This document shows positions 8,196 to 16,361 of a stretch of DNA of 64,000 nucleotides, piece by piece. The position numbers were made by a program, and so were the translations under genes. The notes below the pieces were generated by a model. That model made no database searches. It was given only the letters and a program-made list of their open reading frames with translations, and was not told where the DNA came from. Positions within the stretch are counted from its first letter, which is position 1. The number at the start of each line of letters is the position of its first letter. Source of the stretch: Thermoproteota archaeon (lineage in GTDB: Archaea > Thermoproteota > Methanomethylicia > Methanomethylicales > Methanomethylicaceae); NCBI GenBank assembly GCA_016882195.1, contig VGLU01000001.1, forward strand, positions 1 to 64,000, written 5' to 3'.

Positions 8196-9119
8196 CTAGC
8201 TTTCCTGTACTGCCTTATTCCTCAAGGTTCCTATCTTTTCTACGTAGGCCTCGACCACATCGCCGTCGTGGAGCTGCCCTATCTTCTCAGGTGTCCCCGT
8301 GGCGATGACCGAGCCAGGCTCAAGGGTTGTGAAGGAGGATATGTACTCCACTATCGCCAGCACATCGAAGATCATCTCCTTTGTATTTGACCTCTGCTTG
8401 ATCTCGCCGTTTACCTTCAGGCTCAGCTCGAGGTTCATTGGATCCCCGACCTCGTCCTGGGTGACTATGAACGGACCCAGCGGGGCGAAGGTGTCGAACC
8501 CCTTGGACCTCAGCCACGGCCTCGAGAGGGAGAAGTCCTTCTGCTGGACGTCCCTTGCTGTTATGTCGTTCAGCACCGTGTAGCCGAATATGCGCCTGTA
8601 AGCCTCGGACCTTGGTATGTACCGACCGCCCTTGCCCATGACCACGGTGAGCTCGACCTCGTAGTCCACCCTGCTTGCTACCTTCGGGAGCACGACCTCC
8701 TCGTCGGGACCCACAACGGACGCAGAGGGCTTCATGAAGATTACGGGCACCTCGGGTATTGGGCGTTTCAGCTCAGGGGCGTGCGACCTAAAGTTGAAGC
8801 CGAGGCAGAATACCGCGGGCGGCCTCGGCAGGGGCGCCTTGAGGCGCACATCCTTCAACCTGAAGGCGTCGCCGCCCTTAATCATGCTGGAGAGGGTGGC
8901 TGGCGAGAATGAGTCCAGCTCCTCCTTTAGGAGGCGGAGGGTGTCCTCGTCGGCACCCGCTATGAACGGGAGCAGATCCCTTGAACCGGAGAGGTACAAC
9001 CCCCTTAGAGACAGGAAGGAGCTGAGCTTTATCACCAGATCCCCGTGTACTACGCTGGGGAAGGTCTGTTTCTTGTGCTCAAAGGTAGCAAACCTCATCC
9101 TCAACACCATGGTACGCAA
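8196..9119 (-). CDS. Fumarylacetoacetate hydrolase family protein
   Basis: FAH-family hydrolase or isomerase of 307 aa. The C-terminal catalytic domain holds VDYEVELTVVMGKGG (metal-binding Glu pair), GYTVLNDITARD and the closing SVIATGTPEKIG. The N-terminal ~90 residues are the usual small beta domain. Relatives act on acylpyruvates or 2-oxo-hept-ene-dioates in aromatic breakdown. The substrate is unknown. The start at 9119 gives MRTMVLRMRFATF; the Met at 9098 (MRFATFEHK) is the more family-like start. Confidence 0.87.
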   Translation of the reverse strand: MRTMVLRMRFATFEHKKQTFPSVVHGDLVIKLSSFLSLRGLYLSGSRDLLPFIAGADEDTLRLLKEELDSFSPATLSSMIKGGDAFRLKDVRLKAPLPRPPAVFCLGFNFRSHAPELKRPIPEVPVIFMKPSASVVGPDEEVVLPKVASRVDYEVELTVVMGKGGRYIPRSEAYRRIFGYTVLNDITARDVQQKDFSLSRPWLRSKGFDTFAPLGPFIVTQDEVGDPMNLELSLKVNGEIKQRSNTKEMIFDVLAIVEYISSFTTLEPGSVIATGTPEKIGQLHDGDVVEAYVEKIGTLRNKAVQES

Positions 9120-9193
9120 CCCTTAGGTTGATGGTTTATTTTAAACCTTTCCAAGGTGAAAAAATAAGTACTATTTGTGGAAGGCGCCCTTGC

Positions 9194-9667
9194 TCATTTT
9201 TTATGCGCTCTGGAGTAGTGCTCCTTATACTCGCGGTAGTTCTTTGAGAGAAACTCCTCGAAGGCCCTCCTGCTGAGCTGATCGGCCTCCCCGTTCGCCT
9301 CCCTCGGGATCCACTCAAAGGTTACCGTCTCGAATTTCCCCTTCAACGCCACGGCCTTCTCGTGCAGCGGGACGAGCCTTTTCGCTCTCACCTTGTACTC
9401 CCCTTTCATCTGCCTTATGGTGAGCTGACTGTCCCCACGGACGGTGAGCCGCCCTTTGTACCCCGTGTGGAGGAGGTACGCCATCCCGCGTATCATCGCA
9501 TTGTACTCAGCGACGTTGTTCGAGGCATCGTCGCCGAACATTCCGGCGCCCACAACGCCGCACTCCTCATGAAGCTTCCGATCTTCATCGTATATGGCAT
9601 ACCCATAGGTCGCCACCCCGCCGGGGTTCTTCGGCGCGCAGAGGCCGTCGAAGTAGAGAATCATCAC
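9194..9667 (-). CDS. rnhA: Archaeal-type ribonuclease HI
   Basis: RNase HI of 157 aa that removes RNA from RNA-DNA hybrids. The acidic catalytic residues are visible: Asp7 (LYFDGLC), Glu54 (NNVAEYNAM), Asp79 (RGDSQL) and Asp129 (NGEADQLSR). It lacks the basic protrusion of the E. coli enzyme, as in archaeal ST0753-type proteins. There are two adjacent Met codons at the start; 9664 is equally possible. Confidence 0.9.
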   Translation of the reverse strand: MMILYFDGLCAPKNPGGVATYGYAIYDEDRKLHEECGVVGAGMFGDDASNNVAEYNAMIRGMAYLLHTGYKGRLTVRGDSQLTIRQMKGEYKVRAKRLVPLHEKAVALKGKFETVTFEWIPREANGEADQLSRRAFEEFLSKNYREYKEHYSRAHKK

Positions 9668-9723
9668 ATGCGATCCTCCTCCTATGTAACGGATAAAAGT
9701 ATCCGAACCCCTAATTTATCATT

Positions 9724-10380
9724 ATGCTACATATAGAGGAGCCGGTCGCAAAAGCCTTCCCAGGGCTGAAGGTACTGGACTGCACAATGGAAAACGTGAA
9801 GGTCTCGGAGTCCGACCCTTCGCTCCAAAGGGCGAAGGAGGAGGTTGTAGCGGAGGTCAGGTCCAAGTTCAGCCTTGAGAGTCTGAAGGACCAGCAGCCG
9901 ATGAGGGCGTACAGGGACTTCTTCTGGCGGGTGGGGGTAGATCCAACGAAGAACAGGCCGGCCAGCGAAGCCTTGATACGGAGGATCCTCTCAGGAAGGC
10001 CGCTACCGACCATAAATACCCTGGTGGACGCCTACAACATAGCCTCCATCAGATCGGGCGTACCCATGGCAGCATTCGATCGCGGGAGGTTAAAGGGCCC
10101 GTTGAGGATGAGGTTTGCGAGACAGAGCGAGAGGTTCCTAGGCATAGGCATGGAGTCTCCCGTGGAGCTGAAGGGGATGGAAATAGTGATAGAGGACGAT
10201 GATGGGCTGACGGCGATATACCCGTACAGGGATGCGGAGAGGACCAAGATCACCCTCGAGAGCAAGGGTGCGGTGCTCCTCTTCTGCGGCGCGCCGGGCG
10301 TTGAGGAGGATCGCCTCGAGTATGCGAAGAAAGAATGCGTTCGATACGTCGCAAGGTTCTGTGGTGGCGTCCCCAGATAG
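9724..10380 (+). CDS. B3/B4 domain protein (PheT-like, possible tRNA or aminoacyl editing domain)
   Basis: Protein of 218 aa in the B3/B4 family related to the editing domain of the phenylalanyl-tRNA synthetase beta subunit. Family features are WRVGVDPTKNRPASEALIRR (residues ~68-87), TLVDAYNIASI and PVELKGMEIVIED. Free-standing members may hydrolyse mischarged tRNA, but this is not proven for the archaeal ones. It is divergent from the RNase HI gene with a 56-bp spacer. Confidence 0.8.
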   Translation: MLHIEEPVAKAFPGLKVLDCTMENVKVSESDPSLQRAKEEVVAEVRSKFSLESLKDQQPMRAYRDFFWRVGVDPTKNRPASEALIRRILSGRPLPTINTLVDAYNIASIRSGVPMAAFDRGRLKGPLRMRFARQSERFLGIGMESPVELKGMEIVIEDDDGLTAIYPYRDAERTKITLESKGAVLLFCGAPGVEEDRLEYAKKECVRYVARFCGGVPR

Positions 10381-10536
10381 GAATTGCACTGGCTGTATCC
10401 CAAGATAGCGGAACGCCTCAAGCTAATCCACGACTGGACGGGCTAAAGGTAATAACTTATTTTTATCCTGTAGAAAAGGATAAAAGAATGGTATGAGATT
10501 AAAGCAACCTATTGACCCACTGATGAGATTGAGAAC
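10381..10536. other. AT-rich intergenic stretch after the B3/B4 gene
   Basis: No ORF longer than a few codons is seen here. A T-rich stretch near 10460-10480 could serve as a terminator or as a promoter for the tiny ORFs that follow. Nothing else is recognised. Confidence 0.4.
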
Positions 10537-10632
10537 TTGAGCAATCTACGACTGCGCTGGAACTTGGGTACTGTGTTAGCAACTATGGTGAAAATTACAA
10601 TCGGATTCGTGGGTGCGTACATTATATCATAA
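10537..10632 (+). CDS. Candidate micro-protein with a hydrophobic half
   Basis: TTG-started ORF of 31 aa. The second half (LGTVLATMVKITIGFVGAYI) is hydrophobic enough for one membrane span. It ends 21 bp before a second tiny membrane ORF. No strong ribosome site is seen and the composition is AT-richer than neighbours. It is only a candidate and resembles nothing I recognise. Confidence 0.25.
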   Translation: MSNLRLRWNLGTVLATMVKITIGFVGAYIIS

Positions 10633-10653
10633 GCAATCCAGGAGGTGGAAAAA

Positions 10654-10752
10654 GTGACAGATGTCTTGGCAAACTTCAAATTTATTCTACCAGTGGTGGC
10701 GGTAGTGGTCATCGGATTTGCAATTTTTTTGGCCAAAAAGAGGGGAGGCTAG
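10654..10752 (+). CDS. Candidate single-span membrane micro-protein (32 aa)
   Basis: GTG-started ORF of 32 aa with a strong ribosome-binding site, AGGAGGTGG, six bases upstream. The protein has a polar N-terminus, a clear membrane segment (FILPVVAVVVIGFAIFLA) and a positive tail (KKRGG), as expected for one helix with the C-terminus in the cytosol. It is too short for usual gene calling. The role is unknown. The convergent LysE gene follows 174 bp downstream. Confidence 0.5.
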   Translation: MTDVLANFKFILPVVAVVVIGFAIFLAKKRGG

Positions 10753-10926
10753 CGCCTTTCCGTTTCCTTCGCCCCCCTTGATGAAGTACCACTTGGAGTG
10801 GCAGTTCATCATTCTCATTTTTTACCATCACTCGTGCGTTTCTGCTTCATATCATAATGGAGTTCTTTTAATTGAATCAAAATTTGAATTTTCCTCGCAT
10901 GTCCCTTGATTGACTTATTTCAAACG

Positions 10927-11544
10927 TTACAGTTTTAGGAGTATTATAGCGCTGTACAGGAACCAAACGGAGAAGGCGACCAGAAGCGCCGAAGACACAT
11001 AAACCACTACTCTGTAGAGGTACGGTATCCTGTTGTTGGCCCAGTGTATGACCGTAGGGAAGAGAGTAATCCACAGGACGATGCCGGTGAAGAATCCAGC
11101 AATTATCACCAGCCCGATGCTCGATATGAGGTACAGACCAACGCTCAGCCACCACGTGATCTGGAACGGGTTCGTCAGCCCTATGGAAAGGCCGGTCAGG
11201 TACGGCAAATGCACCCTCTTATCTCCCTTGCCCATCATGTTATCCACGTTCTGGGAGGATTTGAATGTGAGAAACGCAAGGTATGCCATAAGTACGCAAC
11301 TCACCACCGAGAATACGCCCTTGATCATGTCGTTGATCATGACAACTCCTCCCAAGTGGTACGTGATTATAAGGAAGATTGCGTCGGCCGTCATGGCGCC
11401 GAGCCCGACCAAGAAGCCCTTAGCAGCGGACCTAGAGACGGACTGGACCGCTATTATAGTATTGACTGGACCTGGAGGGGCGGCAATGGAGAGCCCCAGG
11501 GCTATGCCGGCAACGAGGATTCCGAGAGCGTCCATGCTTATCAC
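10927..11544 (-). CDS. LysE-family amino acid exporter
   Basis: Inner-membrane exporter of 205 aa with about six hydrophobic segments. The signature GLSIAAPPGPVNTIIAVQSV near residues 17-36 is diagnostic of LysE/RhtB proteins, and the GLSIGLTNPFQITWW repeat near 118 supports it. Members export basic or neutral amino acids. The substrate is not predictable. Confidence 0.87.
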   Translation of the reverse strand: MISMDALGILVAGIALGLSIAAPPGPVNTIIAVQSVSRSAAKGFLVGLGAMTADAIFLIITYHLGGVVMINDMIKGVFSVVSCVLMAYLAFLTFKSSQNVDNMMGKGDKRVHLPYLTGLSIGLTNPFQITWWLSVGLYLISSIGLVIIAGFFTGIVLWITLFPTVIHWANNRIPYLYRVVVYVSSALLVAFSVWFLYSAIILLKL

Positions 11545-11627
11545 TTTCTACCAAGTTCAGATCAAGCCATATATTATTATTGTAGGGAGGCACGTCAGGC
11601 TTTTAAGATCAAAAAAGGGAGATATGG

Positions 11628-12146
11628 ATGGTTGAAATGATCGCATTTTCCAATAACTATAAGAAGTTCCCGAAGACCGACTGCGGATACTGCGGCAACA
11701 CCTCGTGCATAACTGCGCTGAGAAGGTACTCTTTGGGGGAGATACCCCTCTCGGACTGCATCTACTTCAGGTCTGGATCGCTCAAGGAGGAGGACTTCCC
11801 GCAAAGTCCACCGGTTGTATACACGTGGTTCTCAAAGCCAGGGATAAACCTCATCGCCCCCTGCGCCGTGGATCCCAAGCGCACAGCCATGGACATTGTC
11901 CTTGCGCAGACCGAGTACCAGAAGTATGGATTCTTCGATATGGTGACCGCGGACAAGATATTCTACCTTTACATTCCTGGCCTCGGATTTTCATCCTATC
12001 TGGGGATAGCAAGGCTCGAGCTGGAGGGGAGATCCGTTGAGGGCTTCACAAACGGCCAGGTCTTTGTGAGGCTTGCGCTGGACAGGCACGACGTCTTCTG
12101 GCAGCTGAGCCGGTTCGTCCGCCTGCTGTGGGGAGCGGTTAACTGA
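11628..12146 (+). CDS. Fe-S cluster domain protein (CxxCxxxxC type)
   Basis: Protein of 172 aa. Its N-terminus has the Fe-S domain found at the start of corrinoid/acetyl-CoA synthase gamma subunits and Rnf proteins: Cys19, Cys22, Cys27 and Cys44 in KTDCGYCGNTSC and later SDC. The remaining ~120 residues match nothing I recognise. The ATG at 11628 follows a GGGAGAT ribosome site; the ATG at 11624 reads into an early stop. Its TGA stop is followed in the same frame by 66 open codons and then the next gene. Confidence 0.7.
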   Translation: MVEMIAFSNNYKKFPKTDCGYCGNTSCITALRRYSLGEIPLSDCIYFRSGSLKEEDFPQSPPVVYTWFSKPGINLIAPCAVDPKRTAMDIVLAQTEYQKYGFFDMVTADKIFYLYIPGLGFSSYLGIARLELEGRSVEGFTNGQVFVRLALDRHDVFWQLSRFVRLLWGAVN

Positions 12147-12347
12147 TATTTAGCATCAGGCCGATTCTGCCCAAGCAGCGGTGCGCCTTCGTTAGAGTGC
12201 GCTGGGGACTGCGGCTCCGTACTCTGCCCTGCAACGAAGATCCCAGACTCGCTCATTGTTGAGGAGCTGGGTAAAAGGAGGGATACAGGCATCAAGTACC
12301 AGTCCTCTGCCCTACCATCCTCTTTTAAGGTTATAACCTCTTTTGAC

Positions 12348-12680
12348 ATGATGGCATACGTGAGGGAGAGGCTGACCAAGATCACACCCGAGACCAGCCT
12401 CAGCATTGCCATCAAGTACCTGAGGGAGGCCTCCTTTGCCTTTTTCATGGATAGAGCGCGCGCGGGGGCAATCAAGAGTAACTCAAAGGACCTAATACCC
12501 CATTACGAAGCGATCCTCAGCGGAAAGGTGAATGAGGGCGTACTGAGCCGACTCCGCGAGATCATGTATGATCTGAAGGGGATTATTCCAGACAAGGGGA
12601 GGGAGGAGGGGATCGCGCAGAGGTTCAAAGCGACTTTTGCACTTTATAAGGCGGGCGGAATTAGCTTCAAAAAAGGCTGA
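12348..12680 (+). CDS. Hypothetical helical protein, possibly 5' extended
   Basis: Protein of 110 aa from the first in-frame ATG. It is mostly helical and charged, and I do not recognise it. The frame stays open upstream to the TGA of the Fe-S protein (12144) without any ATG, GTG or TTG. The extra residues look protein-like (DSLIVEELGKRRDTG) and include Cys residues in CAGDCGSVLCP. The gene may start at a non-standard codon, or be the rear half of a protein broken by the TGA. Confidence 0.5.
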   Translation: MMAYVRERLTKITPETSLSIAIKYLREASFAFFMDRARAGAIKSNSKDLIPHYEAILSGKVNEGVLSRLREIMYDLKGIIPDKGREEGIAQRFKATFALYKAGGISFKKG

Positions 12681-12743
12681 AAGCGAGTTTTCTGCCACGC
12701 TCACAATTTTTATAACTTAATGATAATAAAGTGGGGGATTATT

Positions 12744-13077
12744 ATGCCTAGTGTAAAGGTAGCCACAATAGATGAACTCCCAGCAGGGGCCAAGAAGAGC
12801 TTCAGGGCATCAAAAAAGACCCGCGTTCTCATAGTAAACGTGGACGGGAAACTCTGGCATGGAGCCGTTTTGCAGCCACTTTAACAACCCTCTCTTCACA
12901 GGTAAGCTGCAGGGAAAGATCCTCTGGTGCAACAACCATTACACCAGCTTCGACGTTACCACAGGCAAGGTGAACAGCCTGCCAAAGCAGATGCTTGGAG
13001 GGAAGCACATAAGAAACCTCAAGACTTACCCAGTTAGGGTCGAGGGAAAGGACGTAATAGTCGAGGTGCCCGAGTAG
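12744..13077 (+). pseudogene. Rieske [2Fe-2S] ferredoxin with a frameshift
   Basis: The first frame (ATG 12744) encodes VKVATIDELPAGAKKSF through VNVDGKLW, the usual start of a NirD-like Rieske ferredoxin, then runs to a stop near 12882. The +1 frame from 12859 continues with the cluster ligands CSH and CNNH, about 20 residues apart, and ends EGKDVIVEVPE. Together they form a normal protein of ~110 aa. The break lies at ~12856-12860, where one base too many or two too few separates TGG from ATG. It may be a sequencing error, a recent mutation, or a site of frameshifting. Confidence 0.8.
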
Positions 13078-13079
13078 TA

Positions 13080-13625
13080 CTACAGGAAAGGACTTCCGAA
13101 CTCTTCCGCGCTTACTATCTCCCCTATCTTTTTCCTCGGCCTGACGAACTGTATTGCCTTTCTCGTAAGTTCTAGGTTCTCGCGCGGGTAACCCACTGTC
13201 AGCATCGCCACGACACGGAAGTCCTCAGGAATCTTCAGGAGACTCTTGACTTGTCCCTCGTCGAAGCTGCCGATCCAGCACGTGCCGATACCCTCCCCGG
13301 TGGCTACCAGAACCATGTTCTCCAGAGCGATAGTCGTGTCTACAATGCACCACTTGGGGGATGCCCTCATGTTGCCGCAACCGACTATCACAACGGGAGA
13401 CTGAGTTAGAAACTTGGCAAACCTTCCAGCAGAGAGTTCCCTCCGTTTCTCCGGATCCCTGACGACTATGAAGTGCCACGGCTGGAGGTTCCTTGCTGAG
13501 GGTGCCAGACGGCCGGCTTCCAATATTCGCGCTAGCGTGTCCTTGGGCACTGGGTCTGGGAGGTATGCCCTAATGGACCTCCTTTTTTGAACCGCCTTAA
13601 ATACGTCCATTGAAGAGACCGCCAT
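13080..13625 (-). CDS. Nitroreductase-family flavoprotein
   Basis: FMN-dependent oxidoreductase of 181 aa. The N-terminal RRSIRAYLPDPVP and LEAGRLAPSARNLQPWHF bind FMN; GIGTCWIGSFDE and the closing AMLTVGYP are typical. The substrate could be a quinone, nitro compound or cofactor. It is convergent with the broken Rieske gene, with only two bases between them. Confidence 0.9.
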   Translation of the reverse strand: MAVSSMDVFKAVQKRRSIRAYLPDPVPKDTLARILEAGRLAPSARNLQPWHFIVVRDPEKRRELSAGRFAKFLTQSPVVIVGCGNMRASPKWCIVDTTIALENMVLVATGEGIGTCWIGSFDEGQVKSLLKIPEDFRVVAMLTVGYPRENLELTRKAIQFVRPRKKIGEIVSAEEFGSPFL

Positions 13626-13689
13626 TCGACCAGATTGAAGGTATTATTTTGAACTAATACCAGCGCTTGGATTTAAGGCAATTCCAGAA

Positions 13690-14925
13690 CTAGACCGGCT
13701 CAGCCAGGCTTTTGGCCTCTTCCTTGGTCGGCTCATGTGCGAAGATCATTATCATTATAACGGTCGCGATCCCGAGCAGTCCGCTGGCTATGAACGGCGA
13801 GCTGTGTGATATGCCGTCATACATCATGAAGCCGATTATCGGACCGATGAAGGAACCGATTCCGAAGAACGTGTCGAAGACCCCCGTCAGGGCGCCCCTG
13901 ATATTCCTCGGCAGTAGGTCCTGCTGCAACGCGGTGTAGGCGGGCGTGGTCATGCCGTAGGTCGCCGTTCTCGCACACATCACTATCCCTATGTTCGTGA
14001 CGTTACCTGAGAAGGGCATGAGTATCGTGAGCACCTGGGCGAATCCTGTAGGTATGGCTATGATCTTCTTCTTGCTGAAGCGGTCGGCGAGCCTGCCAGC
14101 GTATATCAGAATAACGAGCATCAGCAGCCCAGATACGGAGAATATTATCGCCATGCTGGATGTCACCTCGTCCGGAGAGAGGCTGTACTCATGCTGGACG
14201 AAGTAGACGAGGAGCGGCTCTATGAAGGAGGTGGCGAACCCGTAGGAGAAGAGTAGAAAGAACATGGCGTATATCGTACTTTTGAACCTCTTGTCCACCC
14301 CCTTCAGGGAGAACTTCATCAGAGGCCTCCTCGAGGGTTTGTAGTCTGCGGGCATCCTTACGAGAAATGCGACCAACAGTATAGCGATGAGCGACGTGAG
14401 GGAGGAGAAGTAGAAGGGAATCCTGAAACTCTCCGTCAGGGGCATCATCATAACGTTTCGGGCGTACCATTGGATCCCTCCGCCCAGCGCGGGACCGATG
14501 ACCCAGCCGCCCATAGAGATGGCGTTGTAGAGCCCCATGGCGGTCCCCCGGCTACCCGGAGGCGTGAGATCCGCAACCAGCGCTGTTGCGGGAGTCCACA
14601 CCATCGCCGACGCCACCCCCTGCACCGCCCTGTAAAGGAGGAGCTCAAACCAGCTCTGGGAGAGGGCAAAGAGTATGGAGACTATGGTGTAGATGAAGAG
14701 ACCCACAATGATGATCCTCTTCCTCCCATACTTGTCGGAGGCAGACCCCGCGAAAGTTGCCAGGAAGGTCCTGGTAAGGAGGAAGGCGGATGACAGTAGC
14801 CCTATTTCGAGACCCGTCGTTGCCCCCAGTATCTGGGCGTAGACCGGCAAAAACGGCATTATGATTCCGAATCCGAGCACCACCACCGCAGCAGCAAAGG
14901 AGAGGGCAAGAACGGAGCCGATCAA
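13690..14925 (-). CDS. MFS transporter
   Basis: Twelve-helix major facilitator protein of 411 aa. The loop 2-3 signature ASDKYGRKRIIIVG is at residues ~61-74, and a related loop 8-9 copy RLADRFSKKKIIAI lies in the second half. The pattern resembles drug or sugar efflux carriers, but the substrate is unknown. It stands alone between the nitroreductase gene and the phosphoglycerate mutase gene. Confidence 0.9.
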   Translation of the reverse strand: MIGSVLALSFAAAVVVLGFGIIMPFLPVYAQILGATTGLEIGLLSSAFLLTRTFLATFAGSASDKYGRKRIIIVGLFIYTIVSILFALSQSWFELLLYRAVQGVASAMVWTPATALVADLTPPGSRGTAMGLYNAISMGGWVIGPALGGGIQWYARNVMMMPLTESFRIPFYFSSLTSLIAILLVAFLVRMPADYKPSRRPLMKFSLKGVDKRFKSTIYAMFFLLFSYGFATSFIEPLLVYFVQHEYSLSPDEVTSSMAIIFSVSGLLMLVILIYAGRLADRFSKKKIIAIPTGFAQVLTILMPFSGNVTNIGIVMCARTATYGMTTPAYTALQQDLLPRNIRGALTGVFDTFFGIGSFIGPIIGFMMYDGISHSSPFIASGLLGIATVIMIMIFAHEPTKEEAKSLAEPV

Positions 14926-15010
14926 GGAACGATCACAGCCATGGTTTACCCTTTTTGAGATACCCTATTTTGAGACTTTTGTTTTTAAACGCCCCGGCTG
15001 CCCTGCAGGC

Positions 15011-16279
15011 TCAGAGGGAGAGTATCATCCTCAGAACGTCCTGTCCAAGCAGGATGCCGAGCGATCCTCTTCTGCAGTAGCTCTCGCCGAACGCCTCCGT
15101 CCCGTCGCCCTTTATCCCGCAGCCCGCCACCATCAGCGGGACTGGATCGTCCGAGTGCGCCCTGAGCGAGCACGGCGTGGAGTGGTCAGAGGTCACGGCG
15201 ACCACCGTATTCGCCAAATCAACCTTCAGGTTCTTGAAGAAGTGGGCGTCTATGATCTCTATCGCTTCCTTCTTCCCCTCGCAGTCGCCGTCGTGCGCTG
15301 GCTCGTCGGGACCCTTGATGTGGATGTATGTTGCGCCGTACGTCTCCACCAGATCGCTGGTCATCTCTGCCCGGCGCTGATAGTCGACCCTAATGTCCCC
15401 CGTGGGCTTGGGCAGCTCCACCAGATCCATCCCGCAGAGCAGGGCTATACCCCTCTCCACGGGCATCTCCACCATTGAGGCGAAATCCATACCGTGCTCC
15501 TCCCGCACCGACTTGAACTTCGGCAACTGGGATCCAGCATCCCTGGAGAGTATGGCGTTTGCTGGTGGTCTCCTGGAGTGTAGCCTCTTGGTGTTTATCG
15601 GGTGGTTCCTCAACACCTCGTGGCTCTTCCTGGTGAGCTCCTCCAGCAAGTCGGCAGCCCTCTTTGCCTCCTCCGAGTCGTCCATAGGCGTGCACTTGAT
15701 TATCCTGTTCCCGAACTCCTTCAGTGCCAGCCCCAGACCTTCCATCTTCTGGTATGCCGGATCCGTGTTCGATATATTCCCAGAGAGTTTGTCCTCCTCT
15801 GACTTTATCAGCAGGACCGCTCTGTGCCCCACCGTGCTCTTGAACTCGAACCTCGCAGGGTGGCTCTTCAGCACCACCTCGCGGTTTATGGCCTCGGCGA
15901 GGACTTCGGCCTCCTCTGTGGTAAGGCTCCTCCCGCAGCGCCTGTCCACGATGTTGAGCTTCTCATCGACGGTCGCAAAGTTGCACCTCACGGCAAGGTC
16001 CCCGTCCTCCATGGTCATGCCTGAGCCGAAGACCTCTATCGGTCCCCTGCCGGTGTACGTCTTCAACGGGTCGTACCCCAGCATGCTGATCACGGCGACG
16101 TCGGACTCGGGCGCGATGCCCTTGCCGACGGTGTAGACCATTCCTGTTCTCCCCTTCCTCGCAAGCTCATTCATGTAGGGGCGCTCTGCGGCCTCGAGCG
16201 GCGTCTTATCGCCGAGGGATTTTGAGGGTCGGTCACCCAGACCGTCGAGCAGTATGTAGAGGAGGTGCTTGCCGTTCAT
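15011..16279 (-). CDS. apgM: 2,3-bisphosphoglycerate-independent phosphoglycerate mutase, archaeal type
   Basis: Interconverts 3- and 2-phosphoglycerate in glycolysis and gluconeogenesis. The 422-aa protein has the alkaline-phosphatase-superfamily layout: metal Asp12 (LLDGLGD), catalytic Ser59 (APESDVAVISMLGYDP), DEPAHDGD near residue 325 and TSDHSTPC near 365. The length matches the archaeal ApgM class and not the bacterial GpmI. The start is an ordinary ATG. Confidence 0.92.
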   Translation of the reverse strand: MNGKHLLYILLDGLGDRPSKSLGDKTPLEAAERPYMNELARKGRTGMVYTVGKGIAPESDVAVISMLGYDPLKTYTGRGPIEVFGSGMTMEDGDLAVRCNFATVDEKLNIVDRRCGRSLTTEEAEVLAEAINREVVLKSHPARFEFKSTVGHRAVLLIKSEEDKLSGNISNTDPAYQKMEGLGLALKEFGNRIIKCTPMDDSEEAKRAADLLEELTRKSHEVLRNHPINTKRLHSRRPPANAILSRDAGSQLPKFKSVREEHGMDFASMVEMPVERGIALLCGMDLVELPKPTGDIRVDYQRRAEMTSDLVETYGATYIHIKGPDEPAHDGDCEGKKEAIEIIDAHFFKNLKVDLANTVVAVTSDHSTPCSLRAHSDDPVPLMVAGCGIKGDGTEAFGESYCRRGSLGILLGQDVLRMILSL

Positions 16280-16361
16280 CGTGACTACCGCATAACAATA
16301 AAATTCAGCCGATATTTATCGGTTATTTAAACAGAGGCTCCCGCTATGTGCCACTTCCTGG

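Noticed and set aside
12144..12146. Selenocysteine at the TGA between the Fe-S protein and the next ORF
   Set aside because: No SECIS structure was recognised and the TGA context gives no family match for a Sec position.
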